64,000 nt of DNA from Flavobacterium sp. JAS (lineage in GTDB: Bacteria; Bacteroidota; Bacteroidia; Flavobacteriales; Flavobacteriaceae): NCBI RefSeq assembly GCF_020991455.1, contig NZ_JAJMOX010000006.1:124001-188000 (forward strand). Reading direction: 5' to 3'. Numbering within the stretch: the first letter of the stretch is position 1; the number at the start of each line of letters is the position of its first letter. Both the position numbers and the translations under genes were made by a program. Shown one piece after another: positions 1 through 8,290 of the stretch. Below the pieces are notes generated by a model. It saw only the letters and a program-made list of their open reading frames with translations. It searched no databases and had not been told where the DNA came from.

Positions 1-57
1 ATTTCTTCAATATAACAAGGCAAATCTTTAATTTTAGGTCTTTGGATTTGAAGTCCG

Positions 58-65
58 TATCTTTG
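58..65 (+). promoter_or_regulatory. Candidate -7 promoter box
   Basis: TATCTTTG fits the Bacteroidota -7 consensus TAnnTTTG and is followed by the common GCAAA extension. It lies about 60 bases before the first gene. A TTG at the expected -33 spacing is not clear, so this is tentative. Confidence 0.4.
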
Positions 66-126
66 CAAACTAAATTTTATGTTTTTTGAACTTATAATTC
101 ATAACTCATAATTCACAATTATAAAA

Positions 127-483
127 ATGTCCAGAGATACACAACTAAAAGAGCGATGGGAAAAGCTCGTCGATATACTATCTAATCAATTTTCGCAAGG
201 AGAAGACTTAGATTTAGATGCCATAATTTACCTAATTGGAGTTCAGGAACTCGGAAAAGTACACCGCGAATTCAAGAAAGATGAAAAATTAAACCTGATG
301 CACATCGCTATTTGCCGATTATTGGAACCTTATGGGTTTTATGAATTCGATTTTTTTGATGCTGAAGGATGGCCACATTATAAAGTAAAAGAAGAATTAC
401 CGGCACTAAAAGCAGGAGAACAATCGGTTTTAATGAAAGAAGCGATTGTGAATTATTTTTTAGAAAGAGAACTTATTGAGTAA
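127..483 (+). CDS. Conserved hypothetical protein (118 aa)
   Basis: A short soluble acidic protein with no signal peptide or membrane segment. It is rich in charged residues and has a central aromatic stretch (GFYEFDFFDAEGWPHY, about residues 70-85). I recognise it only as the kind of small protein conserved among Flavobacteriia and assign no function. The start ATG follows an AT-rich leader containing AATTCATAAYTCATAATTC-like repeats. The next gene starts 38 bases downstream on the same strand. Confidence 0.7.
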   Translation: MSRDTQLKERWEKLVDILSNQFSQGEDLDLDAIIYLIGVQELGKVHREFKKDEKLNLMHIAICRLLEPYGFYEFDFFDAEGWPHYKVKEELPALKAGEQSVLMKEAIVNYFLERELIE

Positions 484-521
484 GTATTTTTAGATTTCTA
501 AAAAAATAAAACAGGAAAGAA

Positions 522-1049
522 ATGTGTAGATATGCAATGGTCGCTTATAAACCTCATTATGCTTGTTTTAATTGTCGCAAAACATTCAAGAGAAGGTTTA
601 TAAATGATATAAAAAGAGGAAGTCAATCCGTTCAGGAAGCAAAATGTCCTGAATGTTCAGAATTGATGGCGAGCATGGGACTTGATTTTGAATCACCAAA
701 AAAGGATGATTTGAAAAAATGGGAACATTTGAAAAGTTTATATTCCGTTGGAATTACTTTTCATTCCTGCGGTTGCAGCGGTCCGGGATATATTCCTAAT
801 TCTAAAGAAAAAATGATTCAATATTTCGAGGATTTAAAAACAAACTATCTTAAAAATATTGATTTTTGGAGAACCAGAATAGAACCTGTGACCAAAGTAG
901 AACACGACAAAGACAATCAGAGAAACTGGGGGAAATTAAATGCTATTTCGGCAAACTTTAAAAAAGAGATTGTTAAAAATCAGGATGGAATAGATTTTTG
1001 GCTCAAAAAAGTGCAGGAAATAGAAAGCAAAAAAAGTCTGATAAAATAG
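522..1049 (+). CDS. Zinc-ribbon-like hypothetical protein (175 aa)
   Basis: The N-terminal third carries two cysteine pairs, CFNC (about residues 15-18) and CPEC (about 42-45), spaced as in a zinc ribbon. A further cysteine group, HSCGCSG, lies near residue 80. The C-terminal half is charged and helical. There is no signal peptide. The zinc-binding reading is inferred from cysteine spacing; the molecular role is unknown. It precedes pheS by 99 bases on the same strand, but pheS has its own candidate promoter box. Confidence 0.7.
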   Translation: MCRYAMVAYKPHYACFNCRKTFKRRFINDIKRGSQSVQEAKCPECSELMASMGLDFESPKKDDLKKWEHLKSLYSVGITFHSCGCSGPGYIPNSKEKMIQYFEDLKTNYLKNIDFWRTRIEPVTKVEHDKDNQRNWGKLNAISANFKKEIVKNQDGIDFWLKKVQEIESKKSLIK

Positions 1050-1118
1050 TTGTGAAGGAATATCACAGCTTGCAAAGGAAACTTTAAATTTTAGACTTTA
1101 AACTTGAAACAAATTATG

Positions 1119-1126
1119 TAAATTTG
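1119..1126 (+). promoter_or_regulatory. Candidate -7 promoter box for pheS
   Basis: TAAATTTG matches TAnnTTTG and ends 22 bases before the pheS ATG. The nearest TTG upstream (1104-1106) is closer than the usual -33 position, so confidence is moderate. Confidence 0.4.
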
Positions 1127-1148
1127 TATTCTCAATTATTGAAGGAAA

Positions 1149-2168
1149 ATGATAGACAAGATAAAACAGCATATAGAGGAAGCCAAAGCCTTTAATGATA
1201 AAAATAAAGAATCCTTAGAGCAATTCCGTATTAAATATTTAGGTAGTAAAGGATTGTTGAAAGATCTTTTTACAGAGTTCAAAAACATTCCAAACGATCA
1301 GAAAAAAGACTTTGGACAGGTCATAAATACTTTAAAAGCTGTTGCTGAAGAAAAAGTAAGAGTTATTCAGGAAGAACTGGAAAGTAAAGAAGAAATAAAA
1401 GGAGTTTTTGGTGATTTAACTCGTGCGGCAGAACCGGTTATTATTGGTTCTCGTCATCCGATTTCGATAGTTAAAAATCAAATTATAGATATTTTTGCTA
1501 ATATTGGTTTCAATGTTTCCGAAGGTCCGGAAATCGAAGACGACTGGCATAATTTTACCGCATTGAACTTACCGGAATACCATCCGGCTCGTGATATGCA
1601 GGATACATTTTTCATTCAGACCAATCCTGATGTGTTGTTGCGTACGCATACATCATCTGTTCAGGTGCGTTACATGGAAAATCACAAACCGCCAATTCGT
1701 ACTATTTCTCCGGGACGTGTGTTTCGTAACGAAGCTATTTCGTCACGTTCGCACTGTATTTTCCATCAGGTGGAAGGATTGTACATTGACAAAGACGTTT
1801 CGTTTGCCGATTTGAAACAAACATTACTTTATTTTACTAAAGAAATGTTCGGAAAATCGAAGATTCGTTTACGTCCGTCATACTTTCCTTTTACAGAACC
1901 AAGTGCCGAAATAGATATTTATTGGGGTTTAAAAACCGAAACCGATTACCGTATCACAAAAGGAACTGGTTGGTTAGAAATTGGAGGTTGCGGAATGGTT
2001 GATCCAAATGTTCTTAAAAACTGCGACATCAATCCAGACGAATACAACGGTTTTGCTTTCGGAATGGGAGTAGAGCGTATTGCGATGTTATTGTATCAAA
2101 TTGGTGATATTCGTATGTTCTACGAAAATGATGTTCGTTTCTTAGAGCAATTTAAAGCAAATATATAA
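1149..2168 (+). CDS. pheS: Phenylalanyl-tRNA synthetase alpha subunit
   Basis: Catalytic subunit of the (alpha-beta)2 enzyme that charges tRNA-Phe in the cytoplasm. At 339 aa it has the normal length. It shows the N-terminal coiled-coil arm (residues 1-90), then class II motifs: the [11 protein letters not shown] region near 145-155, RTHTSSVQ near 165, motif 2 around [18 protein letters not shown], and motif 3 [12 protein letters not shown] at the C-terminus. pheT is not adjacent, which is common in Bacteroidota. A stem-loop follows the stop codon. Confidence 0.97.
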   Translation: MIDKIKQHIEEAKAFNDKNKESLEQFRIKYLGSKGLLKDLFTEFKNIPNDQKKDFGQVINTLKAVAEEKVRVIQEELESKEEIKGVFGDLTRAAEPVIIGSRHPISIVKNQIIDIFANIGFNVSEGPEIEDDWHNFTALNLPEYHPARDMQDTFFIQTNPDVLLRTHTSSVQVRYMENHKPPIRTISPGRVFRNEAISSRSHCIFHQVEGLYIDKDVSFADLKQTLLYFTKEMFGKSKIRLRPSYFPFTEPSAEIDIYWGLKTETDYRITKGTGWLEIGGCGMVDPNVLKNCDINPDEYNGFAFGMGVERIAMLLYQIGDIRMFYENDVRFLEQFKANI

Positions 2169-2183
2169 TTTAAGTCGAATGTT

Positions 2184-2222
2184 AAAAGTCGAAAGTCTCA
2201 AAGTTTGGGACTTTCGACTTTT
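2184..2222 (+). terminator. Stem-loop after pheS
   Basis: A perfect 14-bp inverted repeat, AAAAGTCGAAAGTC (2184-2197) and GACTTTCGACTTTT (2209-2222), with an 11-base loop and a T-rich end. It may terminate pheS. The motif also resembles the interspersed AAGTCGAAAGTC dyads common in flavobacterial intergenic DNA. Confidence 0.6.
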
Positions 2223-2245
2223 CGACTTTATAACTTTTGACACAT

Positions 2246-2653
2246 ATGAAAAAAGATATAACAATCCTAGAAGTAGAAAACGTATTTCTTGCCGCTGTTC
2301 AGGAATGGAGCGACGATTTTATGGAAAAAGTGTGGTACGCCTATCTTGTAAATGATAGCGACTTTAATCTGGATAGCGTTATGGTAGTTTCAAAAGCATT
2401 TGGAACTATTGATGGCGAAATGAAAAAAACATCAGTTTTACGTCATGCCTTTGTTGAAGTTCCGGCAGTTTCAGTAGTGAAAATCGAAATGATCGAAAAA
2501 AGTCTTTTGGTTTTGAATAACGAATTCATGGTGACATTCTTCATTGGAAACACTTTATACGACAAGAAATTCATCTTTAAATCAAACCTAATCAACGAAA
2601 GCGATACTGAAGAAGTGCCGATTCTTTTTGTTGAGGGCGTAATGGTGAAGTAG
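2246..2653 (+). CDS. Conserved hypothetical protein (135 aa)
   Basis: A soluble protein with no signal peptide. The ATG at 2246 is preferred over an in-frame TTG nine bases earlier because MKKDITILEVENVFLAAVQE is a natural N-terminus. The sequence alternates beta-like strands (FMVTFFIGNTLYDKKFIF) with short helices. I do not recognise the family. It is separated from the convergent gpsA by a terminator and a long inverted repeat. Confidence 0.75.
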   Translation: MKKDITILEVENVFLAAVQEWSDDFMEKVWYAYLVNDSDFNLDSVMVVSKAFGTIDGEMKKTSVLRHAFVEVPAVSVVKIEMIEKSLLVLNNEFMVTFFIGNTLYDKKFIFKSNLINESDTEEVPILFVEGVMVK

Positions 2654-2677
2654 TATTTAGATGCAAGATTTTTAGAA

Positions 2678-2853
2678 GCAAGAAGCAAGATGTTAGATAT
2701 AAGACTGAATGCTTGAATAAAATATAGAGTTTTGTTTATGATATATAAAAAGAGCCAAGACTAATTGTTGTTAGATCTTGGCTCTTTTTATATTCTCTTA
2801 TTTATTCTTCTACATCCAGTCTTGCTTCTTGTATCTAACATCTTGCTTCTTGC
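2678..2853. repeat. Intergenic inverted repeat, 22-bp perfect arms
   Basis: GCAAGAAGCAAGATGTTAGA (arm 2678-2699) is perfectly inverted at 2832-2853. The arms bracket a bidirectional terminator. The tandem GCAAGAAGCAAGA words suggest an interspersed Flavobacterium dyad rather than a regulatory site. Confidence 0.75.
2747..2789. terminator. Bidirectional terminator
   Basis: AAAAAGAGCCAAGA (2747-2760) pairs with TCTTGGCTCTTTTT (2776-2789) across a 15-base loop. It has T-tracts on both strands and lies between convergent genes, serving both the upstream hypothetical and gpsA. Confidence 0.85.
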
Positions 2854-2864
2854 TCGAAAACAAA

Positions 2865-3860
2865 TTAATCCAATGACTCAGTAAGTTTTTTAAATACAGA
2901 TTTCGCGTCTTTTCCTTCGTATAAAATCGCGTAAACAGCGTCAATAATTGGCGTTTTGGCACCATAACCCTGATTTAGTTTATAAGCACTTTTAGTAGCA
3001 TAATAACCTTCGGCAACCATACTCATTTCCATCATCGCACTTTTTACCGTGTACCCTTTTCCAATCATATTTCCGAACATTCTGTTTCTTGAGAATACAG
3101 AATATCCTGTAACTAATAAATCGCCCAAATAAGCCGAATCATTGATGTTCCGTTTCATTTTGTGAACCTTTCTAATGAATTTTTTCATCTCGCGGATACC
3201 ATTACTCATCATAACCGATTGAAAGTTATCTCCATAACCTAAACCGTGAGCAATTCCGGCTGCGATTGCGTAAATGTTTTTAAGCATTGCAGCATATTCA
3301 GTACCAATAATATCGTCAGAAATTTTGGCTTTGATATAATTTCCAGAAAGTGTTTTGGCAACAATACGTGCCTTGTCGGGATCACCACATGCAATTGTCA
3401 AGTAAGAAAGTCTTTCTAGTGCAACTTCTTCAGCGTGACATGGACCTGTGATAACACCAATATTGTAGTATGGAATATCGTATTGAATGTGAAAATGTTC
3501 TCCAACAATTAAACTTGTTTCAGGAACAATACCTTTAATGGCGGAGAAAATGATTTTATCTGCCAATGAAACCGTCATATTTTTTAATTCGGCATCAAGA
3601 AAAGCTGATGGAATAGCAAAAATTACATAATCGGCATATTCAATCGCTTCGTTTATATTGTTGGTTAATTTAAGTTTTTTGGTGTCAAATTCAACTGAAC
3701 TTAAATAGTTTGGATTGTGTTTGTATTTCTGAATGTGCTCGATTGCAGCATCATTACGCATATACCAGGCAATTTCGGATAGATTCACGCATAACATCTT
3801 TGCAATTGCCGTAGCCCAGCTTCCTCCTCCAATTACTGCAAATTTTAAATTTTCACTCAT
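2865..3860 (-). CDS. gpsA: Glycerol-3-phosphate dehydrogenase [NAD(P)+]
   Basis: Reduces dihydroxyacetone phosphate to sn-glycerol-3-phosphate for phospholipid synthesis. At 331 aa it has the family length. The N-terminal Rossmann motif is VIGGGSWATAIAKML (residues 9-23). Catalytic-domain signatures include ITGPCHAEEVA, TEYAAMLKNIYAIAAGIAHGLGYGDN (with the catalytic lysine) and LGDLLVTGYS. It is monocistronic, with its own upstream -7 box and the bidirectional terminator downstream. Confidence 0.97.
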   Translation of the reverse strand: MSENLKFAVIGGGSWATAIAKMLCVNLSEIAWYMRNDAAIEHIQKYKHNPNYLSSVEFDTKKLKLTNNINEAIEYADYVIFAIPSAFLDAELKNMTVSLADKIIFSAIKGIVPETSLIVGEHFHIQYDIPYYNIGVITGPCHAEEVALERLSYLTIACGDPDKARIVAKTLSGNYIKAKISDDIIGTEYAAMLKNIYAIAAGIAHGLGYGDNFQSVMMSNGIREMKKFIRKVHKMKRNINDSAYLGDLLVTGYSVFSRNRMFGNMIGKGYTVKSAMMEMSMVAEGYYATKSAYKLNQGYGAKTPIIDAVYAILYEGKDAKSVFKKLTESLD

Positions 3861-3878
3861 TATATTAATAATTTAAAA

Positions 3879-3910
3879 CAAAAGTACTTAATAATGTAGT
3901 AATAATACAA
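3879..3910 (-). promoter_or_regulatory. gpsA promoter
   Basis: On the minus strand TACTTTTG (3879-3886) matches TAnnTTTG, with TTG (3908-3910) 21 bases upstream, within the spacing expected for the Bacteroidota primary sigma factor. It ends 19 bases before the gpsA ATG. Confidence 0.6.
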
Positions 3911-4095
3911 AATCTCATTTAAGAAATTTATAAAAGACCTTTAATTACAATGGTTTTCAGGGGTTTTTAAAATAATAAAAAAATATTTTACTATTTACAC
4001 AATAACGATTGCGTTATTACGTTGTAACTGATTATAAATTAGAATTTTAATGAGTTTAATAAAAATTGAGTTAGTTAGTTTTGTTTTAGTATTTT

Positions 4096-4132
4096 AAAAA
4101 GGCGTTCCTAAAATTTTAAGAACGCCTTTTTT
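4096..4132. terminator. Rho-independent terminator
   Basis: AAAAAGGCGTTC (4096-4107) pairs with GAACGCCTTTTT (4120-4131), loop of 12 bases, T-tracts on both strands. The next minus-strand gene ends at 4270, so the hairpin most likely serves that gene. Confidence 0.75.
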
Positions 4133-4199
4133 CGTAAATCCCAATTTTTATAAATCCCAAATTCCAATTGCTTGACATTAAGTTTAAATTCCAAAAAAG

Positions 4200-4248
4200 A
4201 AATTCCAAATTCCAATAACACAGTTAAGAGCATTGGAATTTGGAATTT
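4200..4248. repeat. AAATTCCAAATTCCAA inverted repeat
   Basis: A 17-bp perfect inverted repeat (4200-4216 with 4232-4248). The same words recur at 47476-47518, 52313-52345 and 63381-63429, always between genes, so it is an interspersed dyad family. Confidence 0.8.
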
Positions 4249-4269
4249 AAAAAATTGGAATTTTATTTA

Positions 4270-5427
4270 TTAGTAGCTTAATTCGACAATCGATTTTACT
4301 TTATCTAAAGTTACCAATTGATTTTCGCCTAAACCTTTCCAGCCTCTTTCGTCGAAACGATTCACGATAAAATCAGCGGTTTTGCTGTAATCATCTGTGT
4401 ATTGCGAAAGTTTAGTATCCATTCCCATAGTATGGAAAAATTCGACCGTTTTGTTGATTGCTTCTTTAGCAACTTCGTCATCAGAACCTTTTAAGTCAAA
4501 AATTCTTCTTCCGTATTGTGCCAGTTTTCCTTTTTTAGTTTCAAACATCACATTGTATAAACTTGGTCCTATAATCGCCAAAGTTCTTGCGTGATCAATT
4601 CCATACATAGCCGTTAATTCGTGACCAATCATGTGAGTTGCCCAATCAGAAGGAACACCTTTTTGAATTAATCCGTTTAAAGCCATTGTACAACTCCACA
4701 TAAAATTTGAAGCCAAAGCATAATCTGTTGGATCTTCTACCACTTTTGGACCAACTTCAATTAAGGTTTGTAAAATACCTTCGGCAATTCGGTCTTGTAA
4801 ATAACCTTCATGCGGATACGTTAAATATTGCTCCATTACGTGTGTGTAAGCATCTACAACACCATTTTGAATTTGTCTTTTTGGCAATGATTGAATAACC
4901 GTAGGATCACAAATAGAGAATTTTGGGAATAATGTGCTTCCGCCAAAAGCTAGTTTTTCCTGAGTAGATTTAATCGTAACAACAGAGCCAGAATTCATTT
5001 CACTTCCCGTTGCAGGCAAAGTTAAAACAGTTCCAAAAGGCACCGCATTTTCTTTAATCAGGATTCGCTTTTGCAAAATATCAATCGGATTTCCGTTAAA
5101 GTTGACAGCTGCCGAAATAAATTTCACACCATCAATAACAGATCCGCCGCCAACAGCCAAAATAAAATCAATTTTTTCAGCTTTAATAACTTCAACAGCT
5201 TTCATTAAAGTTTCAAAATGAGGATTTGGTTCAATTCCGCCAAATTCAACAATATCAAAACCTTTTAGATTATTGATTACTTGTTCGTGAACTCCATTTT
5301 TAAAAATACTTCCACCACCATAAGCCAATAGAATTTTAGCATCTTTTGGTACTAAAGTCGAAAGTTTTTCAATTTGTCCTTTTCCGAAGATTAAGTTCGT
5401 CGGATTGTATAATTCAAAGTTTAGCAT
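4270..5427 (-). CDS. Iron-containing alcohol dehydrogenase (YqhD/BDH type)
   Basis: Group III Fe-dependent alcohol/aldehyde reductase of 385 aa. The nucleotide-binding motif is AVGGGSVIDGVKF (about residues 92-104). Metal ligands are the Asp and His of VVDAYTHVMEQYLTY, and the histidines of THMIGHELTAMYGIDHARTLA. YqhD-like members are NADPH-dependent reductases of reactive short-chain aldehydes. The neighbouring secreted DJ-1/PfpI protein and LysR regulator suggest an aldehyde-stress module. That grouping is inference; substrate unknown. Confidence 0.93.
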   Translation of the reverse strand: MLNFELYNPTNLIFGKGQIEKLSTLVPKDAKILLAYGGGSIFKNGVHEQVINNLKGFDIVEFGGIEPNPHFETLMKAVEVIKAEKIDFILAVGGGSVIDGVKFISAAVNFNGNPIDILQKRILIKENAVPFGTVLTLPATGSEMNSGSVVTIKSTQEKLAFGGSTLFPKFSICDPTVIQSLPKRQIQNGVVDAYTHVMEQYLTYPHEGYLQDRIAEGILQTLIEVGPKVVEDPTDYALASNFMWSCTMALNGLIQKGVPSDWATHMIGHELTAMYGIDHARTLAIIGPSLYNVMFETKKGKLAQYGRRIFDLKGSDDEVAKEAINKTVEFFHTMGMDTKLSQYTDDYSKTADFIVNRFDERGWKGLGENQLVTLDKVKSIVELSY

Positions 5428-5439
5428 TTTTTTTATTTT

Positions 5440-5660
5440 TAAGGTTCTTAGCCACTAAGGCACTAAGTCGCTAAGTTTTTTTTAAGTTTCTGAGATACTA
5501 AGTTGCTAAGGTTCTAAGTTTTTTAATCCTGGCAACTCGATATCTTTTTTATTAATTTTTTTTAAGGTTCTGAGGCGTTAAGGGACTAAGGGTCTAAGTT
5601 TTTTTAAAAAGGCGTTAACCTTAGCAACTTAGAACCTTAGCACCTTAGTATCTTTAATTC
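5440..5660. repeat. CTAAG-rich interspersed dyad
   Basis: Three loosely repeated blocks of the form AAGGTTCTnAGnnnCTAAG on the plus strand are followed by one inverted block (CCTTAGCAACTTAGAACC around 5619-5636). The spacing is about 12-13 bases between CTAAG words. It fills the gap between two co-oriented genes and runs a few bases into the 3' end of the DJ-1 gene. Confidence 0.7.
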
Positions 5661-6415
5661 AATTTTTGCAATAATTTACCTGCTACCAATTTAGACGAAG
5701 CTGGGTTTTGTCCTGTAATTAAAAGTCCGTCTTCAACGGCATAAGGTTGCCAGTTTGGACCTTTAGAGAATTTAGCACCATTTTGTATTAAAGTATCTTC
5801 CAGTAAAAACGGAACAACTTTAGTTAAACCTACCGCTTCTTCCTCTTCATTTGTAAATCCGGTTACTTTTTTGCCTTTTACTAAAAATTCACCATTAACT
5901 TTTACGTTTTTCAAAACTGCCGGAGCATGACAAACAAAAGCTACCGGTTTTTTGTGCGTGTAGAAAGATTCAATTAAAGCTATTGAATTTTTATCTTCGA
6001 CTAAATCCCAAAGTGGACCGTGACCTCCCGGATAAAAAACTGCGTCATAATCTTTTTGATTAATAGTCGAAAGTTTATGAGTGTTTTTTAATTTTTCCTG
6101 TAATGTTTTATCAGCATCAAAACGTTTTGTGTCTTCAGTTGCTGATGCCGGATCATTACTTTTTGGATCAATTGGTGGCTGACCTCCAAGTGGCGATGCA
6201 ATGGTAATTTCGATTCCCTGATCTAATAGTTCATAATAAGGTGCAGCAAATTCTTCTGACCAAAATCCCGTTTTTTCTCCTGTATTGCCCAGCTTATCGT
6301 TACTGGTTACAACAAATAATACTTTTTTCATACCTTTTTTTGTTGATTTTTGAGCTATAGCTGATGTGCTAAAAGCTGAGAATGCTATAATCGTAAGTAA
6401 TGCTATTTTTTTCAT
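5654..6415 (-). CDS. Exported DJ-1/PfpI family protein
   Basis: Class I glutamine-amidotransferase-like fold of the Hsp31/glyoxalase III branch, 253 aa. An N-terminal signal peptide (residues 1-21, ending SAIA) predicts export. The nucleophile elbow is AFVCHAPAVLKN, with the conserved Cys followed by His. YPGGHGPLWDL and the GFWSEEFAAPYYEL substrate-pocket segment with a Glu are also present. Family members act as deglycases, glyoxalases or holdases; the actual activity here is not determined. It is divergent from the LysR gene. Confidence 0.9.
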   Translation of the reverse strand: MKKIALLTIIAFSAFSTSAIAQKSTKKGMKKVLFVVTSNDKLGNTGEKTGFWSEEFAAPYYELLDQGIEITIASPLGGQPPIDPKSNDPASATEDTKRFDADKTLQEKLKNTHKLSTINQKDYDAVFYPGGHGPLWDLVEDKNSIALIESFYTHKKPVAFVCHAPAVLKNVKVNGEFLVKGKKVTGFTNEEEEAVGLTKVVPFLLEDTLIQNGAKFSKGPNWQPYAVEDGLLITGQNPASSKLVAGKLLQKLN

Positions 6416-6431
6416 AAGTTTAAATTTTCAT

Positions 6432-6481
6432 CAAATTTACGCCTAAAGTGATATCAGTAAAAATAAAATAAACTATGTTTG
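6432..6481. promoter_or_regulatory. Divergent promoter region, DJ-1 and LysR genes
   Basis: The minus strand has TAAATTTG (6432-6439) ahead of the DJ-1 gene. The plus strand has TATGTTTG (6474-6481) 19 bases before the LysR ATG. Both match TAnnTTTG. The short 85-bp spacer is the expected place for a LysR operator, but no single clear site was picked out. Confidence 0.45.
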
Positions 6482-6500
6482 TTATAAATATATTTATGTC

Positions 6501-7406
6501 ATGGTAAATCTCGAATGGTACAGAACATTTAAGGCGGTTTATAAAAACAGAAATTTTTCAGTAGCTGCCAAAGAGTTATTTATGAGCCAGCCTGCTGTAA
6601 GTCAGCAGATATCAATGCTGGAAGCTCATGTTGGGAATAAATTATTTAATCGAAAGTCAAAAGGCGTAGAACCAACAGAATACGCTAAGTTACTCAATAA
6701 TTTAATTATTGATGCATTGGATCGACTGGAGAATGTCGAAAGCACTTTTAGGGCAAAGACTCAGGATTCTAATCGTTTAATATCCGTTGGAATTTCAAAA
6801 AATCTCTTCGCCAGTGTCGGGAGTGTTTTAATCTCTAAGTTTGATTTTATCGATTTTACTTTTGCAGACAGCGATTCACTTTTTGCTTTGGTCGATGCCA
6901 AAAAACTCGATTTTGCGATTGTCACCAAACGATTTGACACGTTTGATACGATCTATGAAATTGTCGGAAAAATTAAATTGGTAATGGTTGCGCCAATGAA
7001 TTTAGACGCAACAGAATTCCGTCAGAAATTGAAAGCAGATAATTTTGTTGAAGTTGAACAATGGCTAAACGAGCAAAAATGGTATTGTCATGATGCCAGG
7101 ATTTCGCATAATAAAATATTTTGGCTGCATGCTTTCAATAAAAAGCGACCATCGATGGTGCCTAATTATATTATCCCATCTGAATCTGAAATGCTCGAAT
7201 TGCTTTCTAAAAATTCCGGAGTTGCTATAACATGGAATTGTAATGCACGAAAATATATTAAAGAGAATAAATTGCAATTATTATGGAACAGTTTTCATGT
7301 ACCGGAGGAATTTGTATATTTATTAACGGCTAAAAACAACAATCTAAGTTCCTTTTTTGATAGTATTTCTAAAGAGTTGAAGTTGTTTTTAGGGAATAGA
7401 TTATAA
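6501..7406 (+). CDS. LysR-family transcriptional regulator
   Basis: 301 aa. The winged HTH is at residues 1-60 (NFSVAAKELFMSQPAVSQQISML), followed by a linker helix and a periplasmic-binding-protein-like effector domain. LysR proteins usually control a divergently transcribed neighbour, here the DJ-1 gene and perhaps the downstream iron alcohol dehydrogenase. The effector domain is divergent and its ligand cannot be guessed. It starts at an ATG directly followed by the conserved VNLEWYRTFKAV. Confidence 0.92.
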   Translation: MVNLEWYRTFKAVYKNRNFSVAAKELFMSQPAVSQQISMLEAHVGNKLFNRKSKGVEPTEYAKLLNNLIIDALDRLENVESTFRAKTQDSNRLISVGISKNLFASVGSVLISKFDFIDFTFADSDSLFALVDAKKLDFAIVTKRFDTFDTIYEIVGKIKLVMVAPMNLDATEFRQKLKADNFVEVEQWLNEQKWYCHDARISHNKIFWLHAFNKKRPSMVPNYIIPSESEMLELLSKNSGVAITWNCNARKYIKENKLQLLWNSFHVPEEFVYLLTAKNNNLSSFFDSISKELKLFLGNRL

Positions 7407-7428
7407 TTTTTTTGTTGCGATTTTTTTC

Positions 7429-7507
7429 GCCATGAATTCCACAAATTTTCACTAATTATACATTTCGCTGAGCAAAAAAATTCGTGCTAATTCGTGAAAT
7501 TCGTGGC
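7429..7507. repeat. GCCACGAATT-type inverted repeat
   Basis: GCCATGAATTCCACAAATTT at the left end is imperfectly inverted as AATTCGTGAAATTCGTGGC at the right end. The same family occurs at 21768-21833 and 51093-51193. It covers a GTG in frame with the Nudix regulator, which argues for the later ATG start of that gene. Confidence 0.75.
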
Positions 7508-7523
7508 AAACCCTTTTTTTACT

Positions 7524-8216
7524 ATGGAAAATTTTCAAAATATAAGAATCGCTGTTGATGCTATTGTTTTTGGTTATAAAAACAATAGTTTGTACGTGCT
7601 TTTAATAGAACAGCAATTTGGCTCAGCCGATAAATATTGGGCTTTGCCGGGCGGTTTAGTGAAAAATGACGAATCTTTAAGCGATGCGGTTATAAGAGAG
7701 TTGCACGAAGAAACCAATGTGCAGTTGACTTTTATGGAACAGCTTTACACTTTTGGCGATGATATTTACAGAGATTCAAGAAACCGCGTAATTTCGATTG
7801 CGTATTATGCTTTAGTCGACGCTTCAAATTTGGAGATAAAAGCAGATACTGATGCCGAAAGAGTACAATGGTGTAAAATTGATGAAATTCCTTCTTTGGC
7901 ATTCGATCATAATTTAATCCTTGAAAAAGCAATCTTAAGACTAAAAGCAAAACTCACTTATGAACCTATCGGATTCGATTTGCTTCCGGAAGAATTCTTA
8001 TTTTCTGATCTCGAAAATCTTTATTGTACCATTTTAGAGAAAGAAATTGACAGACGAAATTTTAGAAAAAAAATTCTCAGTTATGGATTTTTAGAAGAAA
8101 CTGAAAAATTTTCACCTATAAAAAGTGGACGTCCAGCTAAATTATTTCGATTTAATAAACTGAAATACAGTGAATTAATTGAAAAAGGCTTTCATTTTGA
8201 AATAAAGTTTGCGTAA
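7524..8216 (+). CDS. nrtR: NrtR-type Nudix transcriptional regulator
   Basis: 230 aa. An N-terminal Nudix domain (about 1-140) with box GGLVKNDESLSDAVIREL followed by HEE keeps the catalytic Glu cluster but has Asn in place of the final Gly. A C-terminal winged-helix domain (about 150-230, ending KSGRPAKLFRFNKLKYSEL) follows. NrtR proteins are repressors of NAD metabolism that sense ADP-ribose or related ligands. Related Nudix regulators in Bacteroidota control sugar use, so the ligand is inferred from the NAD island that follows. The start at 7524 was chosen because the upstream in-frame GTG lies in a repeat. Confidence 0.88.
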   Translation: MENFQNIRIAVDAIVFGYKNNSLYVLLIEQQFGSADKYWALPGGLVKNDESLSDAVIRELHEETNVQLTFMEQLYTFGDDIYRDSRNRVISIAYYALVDASNLEIKADTDAERVQWCKIDEIPSLAFDHNLILEKAILRLKAKLTYEPIGFDLLPEEFLFSDLENLYCTILEKEIDRRNFRKKILSYGFLEETEKFSPIKSGRPAKLFRFNKLKYSELIEKGFHFEIKFA

Positions 8217-8233
8217 TTTTTACACAAAATAAG

Positions 8234-8263
8234 TTGTTTATTTAAAATTTAATTCTACATTTG
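8234..8263 (+). promoter_or_regulatory. Promoter of the NAD/ADP-ribose island
   Basis: TTG (8234-8236) and TACATTTG (8256-8263) are separated by 19 bases, an excellent Bacteroidota promoter. The -7 box shares bases with the left arm of a palindrome, so a bound repressor would occlude it. The predicted start is near 8270. Confidence 0.7.
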
Positions 8264-8280
8264 CGTATAATTAACGCAAA
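8260..8280. promoter_or_regulatory. Probable NrtR operator palindrome
   Basis: TTTGCGT (8260-8266) and ACGCAAA (8274-8280) form perfect 7-bp arms around a 7-base AT centre. The site lies between the nrtR stop and the prs-like start and overlaps the predicted -7 box. Dyads of about this size are typical of NrtR operators. Binding by this NrtR is inferred, not shown. Confidence 0.65.
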
Positions 8281-8290
8281 CTATAAAACT

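Larger units (their letters stand above)
3861..4269. other. Gene-free spacer (409 bp)
   Basis: Contains the gpsA promoter, an AT-rich stretch with an AACGATTGCGTTATTACGTT segment of unknown role, a rho-independent terminator at 4096-4132, and the AAATTCCAAATTCCAA inverted repeat. No convincing coding sequence was seen in any frame. Confidence 0.6.

Noticed and set aside
5440..5660. CRISPR-like array
   Set aside because: The CTAAG words are too short, irregular and partly inverted; there are no uniform repeats and spacers and no cas genes.
8261..8290. TTG start extending the Prs-like protein by ten residues
   Set aside because: The added codons fall inside the operator palindrome and upstream of the predicted transcription start region; the ATG at 8291 fits the family N-terminus.
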